Source: Nepenthes gracilis
Taxonomy: Eukaryota; Streptophyta; Magnoliopsida; Caryophyllales; Nepenthaceae
NCBI GenBank assembly: GCA_033239525.1
Contig: BSYO01000002.1
Coordinates: 27,944,068-28,008,067 of the forward strand
DNA length: 64,000 nucleotides
Direction: 5' to 3'
The position numbers and the translations under genes are program-made. Positions 21,501-29,900 of the stretch are shown here, in pieces. The notes beneath the pieces are model-generated. The model was not told the DNA's origin and made no database searches. It saw nothing but the letters and a program-made list of their open reading frames with translations. How positions within the stretch are numbered: position 1 is the first letter of the stretch; every line of letters starts with the position of its first letter.

Positions 21501-22679
21501 TAAAAGGTTCTTGAAATAGAGTAAACAATGAGTTTAAAAATATGTGCTTTAAACATATGATCTAACGGATCTAATTTTAAAAAGCTCCAAAAGCCTATTC
21601 ATTCTCTCTCTCCCTTCTTTTTCTTCCTTCCATTTCTCTCTTTTTTTTTTCCGTGAAATGACTGAAATAGTACACAGGGGGTTCTTATATACCACAACTA
21701 GGGCACAAGCACCACACATTAGGCGCTGCTCTAAGACTTCATGCACGCATGAGCATCGTATTAGACGCAACCTAGGCACTGTATATTCTGTTAATTCTGC
21801 ACATGAGCACTAACATAGGCATAGATCTTGTGCTACTTATTTTGTCTAAAATACATATAAACGCTCTATAGGTGAGCGTTAGGTGTACCTCTACTACCTC
21901 AGACACCATGGGTGTGGAATAGGCACCATTCAAGCGTTGAGCTTGATTTTGAATAATCTGATTTTTTACTCAAATTTTTCTTGTATAATTGTTTTTCAAA
22001 TTAACTCAATACTTATGTATATATTAATGATGTTATAAATTATAAATAAAAAAATAACGGGTGTTAAATAAACTAAATTTACCTCTTGTTTGAATGAAAA
22101 TTGCACAAATATAGAGTCGGGTCACTGGCGAAATCACCAGATAGACAAAATCTTTTTGGTGGGCAGACTTGCAAAGACAACTACTGGATTCCGAACCAAA
22201 CTACGAAAGAATCGTTGTCATACCTCATCAGAAATCCGCTTGCTCACGAAGGAAGACGCCAAGTGCTCTGCACTACCTCCCGTTTAGTCTTCCTATACCT
22301 ATGTGAGTTGACAGGAGACTTCCACAAGTCTACTTCCTCAATCCTGCTAGCTAGGAGAGTGAACTCGATGTTGGAGCACTGGACTTCTTATTTCTTCTTG
22401 CATTTTGTATAACAATAAGCCTTTACGTCCTACCGTGTGGGATCGGTCACCCATTTCTATGTTCTTTTTTATTTTCCTTTTGTTGTAGTCATTGGCTTCA
22501 TTTTATCATCTCTACGGAATTGCAGGGAAATTGCAAAGCATCTGTCTCTCCCACCGGTGAAACTGCACTGCAGCATGCTCGCTGAGGATGCAATTAAGGC
22601 AGCCATCAAGGACTACGAAGCAAAACTTACAAACCGAAATGGCGGGTCAAAAGCTGCTTCTGCTGATAAGGCTAAGTAA
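2476..22679 (+). CDS. ISU1: ISU1-type iron-sulfur cluster assembly scaffold protein (3 exons)
   Basis: Exons are 2476-2782, 17803-17857 and 22526-22679. The joins are GT-AG and keep the frame, giving 171 residues, close to the roughly 167 usual for plant ISU1. The protein is the scaffold on which mitochondrial [2Fe-2S] clusters are built from sulfur supplied by the NFS1 desulfurase. Visible features are a basic, Ser/Thr-containing N-terminus (about residues 1-32) that suits a mitochondrial presequence, the conserved YHE...DHYNNPRNVGSFDK region, and the three cluster cysteines C66 (APACGD), C93 (FGCGSAIASSS) and C136 (LHCSM). The LPPVK motif at 129-133 is the contact for the HSP70/J-protein chaperones. 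All key residues are present, so the gene looks functional. Its introns are unusually large because they are packed with transposable-element debris. Start choice: this ATG follows a telo-box and gives an N-terminus like those of plant ISU proteins. Confidence 0.97.
2783..3600 (+). other. ISU1 intron 1, left end
   Basis: Intronic sequence starting with GTGCG and a T run. The open frames here have no family signature. Segments around 2868-2900 and 3127-3164 resemble each other and also 15581-15620. No mobile element is recognisable until about 3600. Confidence 0.6.
3628..4269 (-). pseudogene. RNase H region of Tat-like gypsy element (broken)
   Basis: One frame (4269-4051) carries the end of the polymerase and the connecting RNase H (YYISKILANAETRY followed by ALVLVYSARKLRPYF), typical of Ty3/gypsy RT-RNase H. 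A second frame (3834-3628) carries DGCGDGVMLRT and ATNNAAEYEA, like the additional archaeal-type RNase H of the Tat group. Homology fades after EYEA, where a short duplicated word (TCTAGATAATGG, about 3675-3710) lies. The frames are disconnected and non-functional. Confidence 0.75.
4300..5695 (-). pseudogene. Protease and reverse transcriptase of Tat-like gypsy element
   Basis: The 293-residue open part (5695-4814) starts in the aspartic-protease region (SLVYNAILGCPYPATFGAV, residues about 47-65) and runs into reverse transcriptase (VDFTDVNKAFPKDSFPFPRI and the LLSFMDAYSDYNQ catalytic block). It ends in a stop. The RT continues in shifted frames down to about 4300 and includes the catalytic EVYVDDMLVKS motif near 4685-4720. 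No intact polyprotein remains. Confidence 0.85.
6164..7062 (-). pseudogene. Gag of Tat-like gypsy element (fragmented)
   Basis: Three adjacent reverse-strand frames make up a retrotransposon gag domain: PPKFKMSILDVYDGSADLID with YLDYFREHLSLQG (7062-6745), then FNELAEAFLSQFASSRRIEK and ESLKSFLSRFIFEARQI (6729-6535), then a C-terminal basic region (6538-6164). The order and spacing match gypsy gag, but stops and frame changes separate the parts. Confidence 0.8.
7597..7612 (-). other. Primer-binding-site region of the Tat-like element
   Basis: Directly after the LTR end on the reverse strand the sequence reads TTTGGCGCCGTCTATGG. A GGCGCCGTC word in this position is common in Tat and Ogre-type plant elements. 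The matching tRNA was not verified. Confidence 0.55.
7613..8382 (-). repeat. 5' LTR of Tat-like gypsy element
   Basis: On the reverse strand it runs from TGATGGGTAGCGG to ACGCAACA, so it has TG...CA ends and is about 770 bp. A TATA-like word (CTATATAAGC on the reverse strand, near 7976-7985) marks the U3/R area. Its R/U5 part resembles 52828-53948: both share a stretch of the type TTTTA(C/T)GTG(G/A)AAA.CC followed by an AAAAA-CAC(G)-type segment. The right edge abuts the caulimovirid-like remnant. Confidence 0.7.
8383..10340 (-). pseudogene. Endogenous caulimovirid-like remnant (movement-protein region), broken
   Basis: The reverse strand between about 9950 and 9560 encodes a decayed 30K-type movement-protein-like region, including the segment TPILLSLRDE near 9782-9820, interrupted by stops. 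About 400 nt upstream, 10328-10339 is the complement of TGGTATCAAAGC, an 11 of 12 match to the initiator-tRNA-Met primer site used by Caulimoviridae (and by many LTR elements). Primer site, short leader, then movement protein is the genome order of that family. The region has many stops and frame changes and is an old, inactive integration. It is cut at 8382 by the LTR of the Tat-like element, and no capsid or polymerase part is seen. The family call is from pattern recognition, not a search. Confidence 0.55.
10328..10339 (-). other. Initiator tRNA-Met primer-binding site
   Basis: The reverse strand reads TGGTATCAAAGC, one mismatch from the canonical TGGTATCAGAGC. It is followed on the reverse strand by the caulimovirid-like region. 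Confidence 0.6.
10538..10930 (+). repeat. AAT-rich microsatellite block
   Basis: Nearly 400 nt of interrupted (AAT)n / (ATA)n, with recurrent longer units containing CCTAATAATAA and ATATGTAATAATA. It lies between the caulimovirid-like piece and the next LTR fragment. A shorter AAT run also follows at 10979-10999. Confidence 0.9.
11900..12180 (-). repeat. Imperfect repeats in the leader of the LTR fragment
   Basis: Variants of the plus-strand words CAGCTTGGACA, CAGTTCGGACA and CAGCTCAGCAT recur many times at irregular 15-40 nt spacing, directly downstream (element sense) of the primer-site region. Such leaders may be low-complexity packaging regions; that role is a guess. Confidence 0.55.
12243..12258 (-). 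other. Probable primer-binding site
   Basis: On the reverse strand TGGTGCTCTCATTGAG begins two bases after the LTR end. A TGG start next to a CA-terminated LTR is the expected layout. The tRNA was not identified. Confidence 0.45.
12261..12801 (-). repeat. Probable LTR (about 541 bp)
   Basis: It has TG...CA ends (plus strand TGGTGAGAACC...GATGTCACA) and a reverse-strand TATA-like word (GATTATATAAGCC) near 12589-12600. A primer-site-like sequence lies just outside the left end. No partner LTR was found in the window. Confidence 0.5.
12900..14050. repeat. AT-rich region rich in GGAAT/ATTCC, possible non-autonomous DNA element with nested repeat
   Basis: Many GGAATA and TATTCC words occur in opposite orientation at the two sides (about 12940-13140 and 13900-14045), suggesting inverted ends around a central insert (13165-13588). 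Terminal repeats could not be defined base by base. No coding sequence. A run of A lies at about 13622-13643. Confidence 0.35.
13165..13588 (+). repeat. Dispersed AT-rich repeat, copy 1
   Basis: It matches the reverse complement of 16381-16746 along most of its length. Shared segments include TATATTTAAATAAA(G/T)AATC, ATTATTAATTA and the end word TTGCAAAA.GATT.TCATAATCT. Both copies have GC-richer ends (GGGTTGG, CTAGGTCAG) around an AT-rich core, like a MITE-type or other small non-autonomous element. Confidence 0.6.
14050..15050. other. Unassigned region in ISU1 intron 1
   Basis: The base composition is more balanced than in the flanks. A reverse-strand frame at 14472-14233 (79 codons, Pro/Ser-rich) has no recognised domain. 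It may belong to the LINE relic to the right or to another element. No claim of function is made. Confidence 0.3.
15050..15560 (-). pseudogene. LINE (L1-type) reverse-transcriptase fragment
   Basis: The reverse strand near 15440-15310 reads AKQLVSQAQPAFIND, then KDIVDNVILSQQLLKGYNRK and TTKLDLKKAYNTVS. This is the start of the LINE reverse-transcriptase fingers and palm (family pattern: QxAFVxGRxIxDNxLLxxELxxxY...KxDxxKAYDxxxW). A stop follows at the expected Trp. Endonuclease, catalytic FADD and 3' end were not found, so it is a short, dead fragment. Confidence 0.8.
15581..15780 (+). repeat. Diverged copy of ISU1 intron 1 left-end sequence
   Basis: TGGAAATATGAGAATTAGTC and GGTTTTGGTGTTTAACATGT, then TGAGG, line up with TGGAAATATGAAAATAGATG and GGTTTTGTATTTATCATGCT, then GAGG, at about 2971-3016. 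GTTTGATCTTGTGATTGGTT at 15581 lines up with GTTTGATCTTGAAATAGGTC at 3127. This points to an old duplication inside the intron. Confidence 0.55.
15781..16380 (+). other. ISU1 intron 1, no recognised feature
   Basis: Intronic AT-rich sequence. I see no coding signature, repeat pair or element end. Confidence 0.5.
16381..16746 (-). repeat. Dispersed AT-rich repeat, copy 2 (inverted relative to copy 1)
   Basis: Reverse-complement match to 13165-13588. The left end CCTGACCTAGATTATGAAAA corresponds to the right end of copy 1. The opposite end is rich in GGGCC, TTGGCC and GGCCC words. Confidence 0.6.
16747..17802 (+). other. ISU1 intron 1, right end
   Basis: Intronic sequence with no recognisable element. 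It ends at the acceptor TTGTTCTTCAG before exon 2. Confidence 0.6.
17803..17857 (+). CDS. ISU1: ISU1 exon 2 (55 nt)
   Basis: Too short to stand as an open frame alone. It encodes ATEWVKGKEMEEALSIKNS, the invariant segment that follows the second cluster cysteine in ISU proteins. The acceptor is TTCTTCAG and the donor is CTC/GTAAGT, with phases fitting exons 1 and 3. It lies 15.0 kb from exon 1 and 4.7 kb from exon 3. Confidence 0.95.
18467..19215 (+). repeat. Dispersed AT-rich non-coding repeat, copy 1 left part
   Basis: It resembles the region 32840-33650, for example CCCACTAATTTGAAAGGTTA at 18928 against CCACTAATTTAAAAGGTTAG at about 33295, in similar surroundings. It includes an (AAT)n run at about 18516-18549. 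Coding sequence is absent. The matching right part seems to resume after the LTR-like element, at about 20780-22075. Confidence 0.45.
19216..20780 (+). mobile_element. Degenerate LTR-like element A with minisatellite
   Basis: GC-richer block inserted in the AT-rich repeat of ISU1 intron 2. It contains a degenerate tandem array (20125-20545). The end motif TTTTTAATTTAAACGTCAGA (20595) and the sequence TGTACAGGATTCAGGTTCGA (20671-20690) have counterparts in elements at 50.4, 46.7, 37.1 and 58.3 kb. No coding potential, so it is probably an LTR plus start of leader of a non-autonomous retrotransposon. The left boundary is approximate. Confidence 0.5.
20125..20545 (+). repeat. Degenerate tandem array, about 52-bp unit, eight units
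   Basis: Each unit starts like CTCTAAGCCGCCCCT, contains a GxGCACTC-type word and ends like GGAGCTTAGTCCTTCATCT. Successive starts are spaced about 47-55 nt apart. Units have diverged strongly but the order of sub-motifs is kept. Related GC-rich units occur at 37170-37400 (opposite strand) and 50140-50320. Confidence 0.8.
20781..22525 (+). other. ISU1 intron 2, right part
   Basis: AT-rich sequence, probably the continuation of the dispersed repeat up to about 22075 (CT-rich tract at 21600-21650 corresponding to 34310-34360, then a GC-richer stretch as in 34420-34620). The last 400 nt look like ordinary intron and end at the acceptor GGAATTGCAG. Confidence 0.4.
22526..22679 (+). CDS. ISU1: ISU1 exon 3
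   Basis: Encodes the C-terminal 51 residues after the split Ser codon, with the chaperone-binding LPPVK, the third cluster cysteine (LHCSM) and AEDAIKAAIKDYEAK. It ends in an Ala/Lys-rich tail and TAA. Confidence 0.97.
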
Positions 22680-23727
22680 TGCCTTTAAAGGAGAACTGAG
22701 GAGTAAATGGGATGGATTCTACTGAGGAATTGTTTGGGGATGCTAATTCTCATGATCTAGCTGTTGCTTAAGGGAGAATGCTCTCAGCATATTGTAAATT
22801 AACTGTGTTTTCTTATTTATATTTTTATTTTTTGTTGAAGCGTTTTTGTCTGTTGGTTTGTTGGTATTAGTGTAGTACTGTCATTAGAGATTGCTATTAT
22901 ACAAGTGCATGAACTCCTGAATATTATTTTGTGAGAATTTTAATCTTAATCATCAATTGAAAATTGGGGTCTAGATAGAATTGGGAATTTCATAATATTT
23001 AACATTTCTTTTGTTTATTGTATAATAACTAGTCAATTTTATAATATGACCTTTATGATTTGCCAATAGAGACCTAATGATAATGTGTTTACAATATGTT
23101 TGTTTATTATTTTTTTTAGTATGCAATACTAAATAAATCTGTATAAATTTAAATATTTTTAAAAATATGTTATGATTGATTAATAGATATGAAAATCAAA
23201 GATGTGAAGAACAATAAAAATCACTGAGAATCTCTAACATTATATTTAATCCAAATAAGATTTTATAATTTTTTAATCCAAAATTAAGAAAATAGTAAAT
23301 GTGAAAAAAAAATCTATTAAACCTTGTCCGTCCTATAAATAAGAAAATTATATTTTTCACATTGTATACCATACATACCAAACAGAATACATTTCTATGT
23401 GTTCTTATAATTTTCCTATCCATAACCTTACACATTTTACCCTCCTCCATTATTTTCTACACAGTTTTTTTAATTAAAGATTAAACTAAACAGAATATTA
23501 GTAATCAATTGGTACTACAAAATGGCATGCTACGTAGGTGTTGTACAATTTTTCCAAGTGGTGGAATGAGGTTGCACATAACAAGGAAAGATGAAAATTT
23601 CAAGTTAAATTCTGACCTTTGAACCATCAGAAAAGATGGTTTCCTGGACCGGCAAGCTTTTTCACTTACAAAGAGCTCCCAAGATAATGCAAACAGCCCG
23701 GTCTAAGATCATCGTCGCCACCAGGGA
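22680..23727. other. Convergent 3' regions of ISU1 and NDC80
   Basis: About 1 kb between the two stop codons, containing both 3' UTRs. The first 150 nt after ISU1 are less AT-rich and suit its 3' UTR. No further gene or element is recognised. Confidence 0.6.
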
Positions 23728-23958
23728 TCAGGGTCGCGGGGTGCCAGATGCTACGAACTGTGCGGGCAAGGCATTCTTGTAAGCGTTGAATATAAACCCG
23801 GCAGTTTCAGAGAGATTGCTTTTCATCTCTGAGATTTTCGATTCCATTTGCTCCTTATATCTTGAAACTGAATCAATTAACGCCCAGAGTTCATAAGCAG
23901 ACATTTGGATTTCTTCTTCACTTTGTTTCGTTCTTTCCTGTAACTTCAATTCTGCATC
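23728..23958 (-). CDS. NDC80: NDC80 exon 5
   Basis: Acceptor CTTCTGCAG; encodes DAELKLQERTKQSEEEIQ, ELWALIDSVSRYKEQMESKI and the C-terminus ending GTPRP. The stop codon is at 23730-23728. Confidence 0.95.
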   Translation of the reverse strand, partial: DAELKLQERTKQSEEEIQMSAYELWALIDSVSRYKEQMESKISEMKSNLSETAGFIFNAYKNALPAQFVASGTPRP

Positions 23959-26900
23959 CTGCAGAAGCAGCACTTGAATATATAAGAATGAAACCATATA
24001 ATGAAATATCAACTAATATATATATATCATGCAATCGACACAGAAGTCTTTATTTTCCTTTTGATTCTTCTATAGAATTGACAGCATACTGTGACTCAAG
24101 CTCTGGTTTCTAGCCTACATACCAGACGATTTACCATAGGATTTAGTGTTTTCTTGGCAATTCTCTTATATAATGAAAATACAAGAAACAATCCATATTA
24201 TCTTAATATTCAGATAAAGCTCAGTATAAGGATACCATCACAACATATTGTGAGGTAATTCCAATTCACAAAACAATTTGCATTCAATATATCCAATGTC
24301 GATACGTATTGACTGCTATAACACCCACTAAATCTAAGGATTCTACCTTAGTCTCAAATTCAGTGGCTCAGTTTGGACTCAATCAATGAAAAAGCTCAAT
24401 CTACGATGGTATTAATTGAAATTTTCATCCATGCATGAGACTACTAATGTGGAATTTTGAAAAATACTATTGATTTTTTTTTTAAATTCCCGTTGGATAT
24501 ATCAAGATCATCCTTAGGTGTGGCGGACATGGGAAGGGAATAGATCACCGATTAATAAAAAAATTGGCAGCAAAAACTTATACCTTCAAAGACTCCATTG
24601 CTTGTCTTTCAATGCTATCCAGATTATGCGCCTCTACCTCCACATTCTCTATCATCCTTTGAGCTTCGGCTGCACATCTTGATGAATATTCCTGTGTTTC
24701 CTTCCTTATGAAGTTTAATAAAGCTTCCATCTGGACATTTACAATATACAGCTACCATTGACTTAGGCACAAATAACAATTTTGCTTGCACATGATAGTC
24801 TAGATCCACTTTGCAAGCATCATCAAGGACAGTAATCAAGGGAATCCAACCCAACTACAAAGTTTTCGGTAGCTAATATTTCCGGGAGCCCAAATATGGA
24901 TGGCTTCTTGACCTAGTAGTTAGTTGTAAAGATAGTAACTGAGAATCTATGAAGGGAAACACTTTCTATCCCACCAAATCCGACCCATTATATTCATCGA
25001 ATTCAAAAAATTTGGAACATTTATAAGATGAAGCTGAAAAAAATATATATGTTTATACCTTAATTTTAAGTAGTAAAACTTAGGTTAAATCTAGTTTCCT
25101 CCTTTCAACTTTGTTTTAACTTGGCCTTCAAAAAATTTCATTCCAAATTTCATAAATTTGGTAATACATGTAAATTCAATTAGATGAACCGGTGGGATAA
25201 AATGGAAAAATATATAGCAACACTCATTCATGAAAACATTTATTTTGATGCAGTAAAGGATAAATGGTGATGGATTACGATGTCCAAACTTCTTTCACAG
25301 CTCAGGATTATCACACAAGAAGTTGGTAGATGTAATATTATCTAGGAGGCTACTGAAAGGCCAATAACTTATTTAGAATGGAGAGATGACTGCAAACAAA
25401 TAGACACATCAACTCTCCGATTAAGGGACACTCAGGGATTTAAGTTCAAAATCTTCGAGATCAGATGAGAGTCAGAGGAAGCTAGCACTTGTTAGATATA
25501 TCATGGCACATTCTTCAAGAAAAAATTGGAGGAAGCTTAGTGGAAGTGACATGCATGGTGGAAACTTGGAAGAGGAACAACAAGAATATAAGGCAGAGAT
25601 TATTCACGCACTCAGCTATGAGTTAATAGAGAGGTAAAGCATAAGTTTGGCTTTAAACCCCCTTTCTAGCCAAACAGTAAGATACAAATAAATGCAGGAA
25701 ATCATTCAAACAATGATTCAATAATAGAATTAGGGTAATAATGAGATTGCACAACATTCACAAAGTTACGAAACATTCACAACAAAATAGAAGAAAGGAA
25801 AGACTAGAACAAAAAACAAAGGTTGTGTAAAGAACACACAGGAGACTAGTATAGGCAAGTACCAAAATTCTGTCACTAGCCACCACTGCAAACTCCTCCA
25901 CAATCTCCAACCATCATAGCTAGCTGACCTCACCTTCAATCCCTTCTCTTTTTGGTCAAACGCTTCTCTCTCTCTCTCTTCTTGGTTAAATATGAATGAA
26001 AACTAATGGTGCTTATTTCTCTTATCTTAACATAATGTTTTGAACATTTTGCTAATCATTACGTAGCCCCAATACTTTATTTTGTTAAATATCTTGTTTT
26101 CTTATTTTAAAGATTAAATGATTAGCTTAAATGTTTTCCAAGCATGTCCTAAATGTGTCCAAATATGTGCCAATCAAGTCCTAGCTTGTTAGAATTGATA
26201 AAACAATGCTGACATATGTTAAAGGATGTCTGACAATTGAATAAATTGTTTGGAGCGTGTTGGTGTCCAAATGACAGTGATACATGTCAAACACTAATAT
26301 GCCACCTGGGATAGGTGTTGTGCTTCCTAGCTGCTCAGGGAAATGATAGGAAAACAAGTTCTCAGCAAATCTCAATAGGTGAACAGGTCATCACAATGCA
26401 AGATTTTTATATTATAGTCAAAGAACAAGGAACTACTCTTGTTGGTCCTCCATATGCAAATATGCAAGTGAGACCACTTATTGGAGCTGCTGAAATGGCC
26501 AGGAGATGTCTTCCATGGCTTGTTTTGTTACAAACACATCATGCATATTCGAGACAAATCACGACAATTCAACAATGTCCTTCACTGTCTTTGTGCTGCT
26601 GTTTTTTGATATAGAAAGAGGAGGACAAAGCTAAATATATAGTATATGCTAAAAACTGGTTTTAAAAGGTAAACGGTTGACCGAAATATTGGTTGACACA
26701 ATATGAAGCATGATAGCTGATACGATATATATTGGCTGATATGTATCGATATTTGGACCCTCTGATACTGATATTTTTCGATAATACGACAATAATATGA
26801 TATGTTTCCACATCGGTTGATGTAGCGGATATATCAACTAATACAGTCTACTATTTTCAGTAATTCTTTCCGTTTAATATATTCGATACCATTACATATT

Positions 26901-29900
26901 ATCCAAAATGTCCTATTGCAATATAAGTATAGCCGATACTAAAACCAATACTTTCATCCATGAAGGTCACAATCTATCAAGTAGGGACACTGACACGGGA
27001 TATGGACACGACATGACATTGATACGCTATTTTATAAAAATTAAGGATATGACATATTAATGACACATAAACAAAAATTATGGTTTATAAATTTTCTAAT
27101 TAATAAATATTACTATTTTATACTTAACTTATGAGTTATCACCTTCATTTGTGATAAAAAATTAAATATTTATTCCATCAAAGATCAGCTGAATTATTGT
27201 CTTTATTTGTTTCACCTCCGTATTTGTCTCATTTTTCTTAAATCTTAACTCTATATCATATAAAAATTTGGTGAAAAAAATGTCAACTACCAAGAAGAAG
27301 AAGCCTCTGTTAACTAATATTCCTAGGGAGTGGGAACTATTGAAGAAAATAAAAGAGTGAGGTATTTTTTTAAGTTTTTAAAATTATAAAACAGCTCACA
27401 TTTTTTAAAATTTACGAAATAGCTCACAATTTTTAAAAAATTATAAAATTACTCAAGGTATTCAAAATGCTTCCAAAACATGTCAGGACAAGTCTGGAAC
27501 ATATCCAAAACATGTCAGGACGTATCCAGAGCGTGTCCAGAATATGTTAGATGGAAAAAATAAATAAATAAGTGTCAAAGAATGTTCGACACGTGTCCCA
27601 ACTATCCGGCGCGTGTTGGTGTCAGACACTGACACTTTGAGCTTGAAAGGGTGTCCGTGTTAGTTAGGTCACAATCATATATCCTTCACTGACACTTTGA
27701 GCTCGAAAGGGTGTCCGTGTTAGTTAGGTCACAATCATATATCCTTCAATCCATGGAAACTCTGGGGCTGAGAAGCTAATTCTTTGTATTATTTTTATAT
27801 TTGTGTTTATCCAAGATATTGGAAATCCTTTTAGCTCTTCGAAAGGTTTTATTGCAGATATCTGTCCATGTCAGTAATTCTCATGCCAAGCCAGTCAAAC
27901 TTTCTCTTTCTGTTTATTTTTTTATATAAATCAAAACTCTTCCTACAATATATCCAAAAGCTAACTTTTTCCTTGTATAACACATCTGAAGGCTATGGCA
28001 GAAGGTTGTCGCAATCATTTTCTTTCTTAAAGAATTTTGTACTGTCATTGTAAAGCATATAAAAAACTCAGAAACAGATCCATCAATCCATAAGCTTCCA
28101 TATTTGAAAAAAAAGGGTAAATTGAATGCACGTGGTATGGACAACGCTATTTACCTTAGCCTTCTGCAGATCTTCACAGCAGGAGCAGGAACATGTGGAA
28201 AATATGTAGAATTCAAGATATCATGCAGCTTTCAGTGCTTGAAAACAAAATGATGAATGGTACTATTCATAAATGTAACTGAAGTAATTGTTCAAAAATA
28301 ATATGACTGCATTTCAGGTCATGTCATCTTAGACTTCAACTTATTACATGATAGCTAGATAGACAGATAAGAGAGTTTTGACTTCTATATCTAGTGATAA
28401 AATATTGTGCAAGAGAAGATGATTGAAAGGACATATAGCAACGTTTTTATTGCAACATGCCACTTGCCTTTCCCTTATATTTTTATTTGAATTTGATGGC
28501 AGGTGATATATATCATATTAGGAAAATTATACACGCAACTCATATGATTTGAATTTGTTCCAAAGGTAGTGGGATGAATTGAGATGAAATGTAATGGAAT
28601 TGTATTGATTCCTTGTATTTGAATAAGCCAGGGAAGGTAAGAAAAAGTGAGAGAAATGGAGGTAAGTTTTATTCCTCTACAAAATGAAGTGATTGGAAGG
28701 TAAATAGAAGGAAGTGTAGTTCTAGGTTATGTACTTCCTTATTTACCATTAACAAATGATTAATGGAGATATGACAAATAAGGGCAACCCAGTAGACATA
28801 ACACTACTAATCCTAATTACACCCTTATGCACTCACGTATGCAAACAACATACAAGGAAAAAACATTTTCATTTACAATCCTTTTACTTCATTTTCAGCC
28901 CCAATTGCCTTACAACTTATTTGTCAACAGAGTAATCTGATGGTGCTAATTTAGGGGGGTTATCTGAAAGTTTTGAAGTCACTGGTAAATCTGGAAAAAC
29001 AATGGGTTTTATTTTTTGAAATAACATTCAACAAAAATTCCAAGGAAATATAAACAGCTCACCACATACAAATGGAAATAATAGGGGATGGCAAGTCCAG
29101 CTTTGCAGAAAAGATCAAATAAAAGCAACATATCAAGAACTGATCATCACCGTACCACACCCATACCCCCCAATGTAGACACCAGCAAAAGGAAGCAGCA
29201 CATCAAGCTTTCATTCTCCACCGACAACTCAAAATGCATGATGAATTATATTCAATGTGTTACTATAGTTTCAACTCAACATCAAGCTTCATTTATCTCT
29301 CAGGTTTAAAAGACTAGAAATGCCACAGTAGCAAAAGGCCGGTGTTAGAACAAAAATTATATAAGTTGTCTGAGAATATAACATATCATCAAACACTGTG
29401 TTGAAATGATTCAATGCAAGACACCTTTTGCCAATAACCTGTATATGTTAAAGAAGGAAGAGATTATCAGCAATCTTAGATGGTGCTATCAATAGCAATC
29501 CTAGCCAACTGCTCCATATACATTACCCTTTTTATCTCCAATTGAAAAGTATTGTAAATTTGAATGACATTGCCAAAAAGCATTCATGCACTAAGCTATT
29601 AGAAAATTATTGACATTCCTACCCTGATGAACAGAGGGGAAAAAGCGAGGAATTATCTTCCTGTATGATTACCTCTAGCAGGAAAAGCAAAATGTTATAG
29701 ATTGCAGATATACTGAAAACAGAATGAGTGAACTGCAGAACTAAATCCACTTACTTCGTCAATATGAGACTGAAGCGCTGCTATATGTTTTTTCTTTGCT
29801 TCAATCTTCAAAGTCATTTCAGTAGCTTGCTGCTGAAGTGCAATCAACTCCTCCAAATTTGACATGGAACTTTTCTTAATCTCGTCAGCAAAGGACTCAA

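Larger units (their letters stand above)
24731..29754 (-). other. NDC80 intron 3 (5 kb), repeat debris
   Basis: No coding exon was found between exons 3 and 4, and protein continuity does not require one. It holds a GACAC-rich segment with inverted ends (about 26984-27636), a 60-bp tandem duplication (27627-27746), and a region of GATA/CGATAT words (26690-26900). The remaining open frames (for example 26315-26614 and 29088-29309) have no family signature. Confidence 0.6.
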
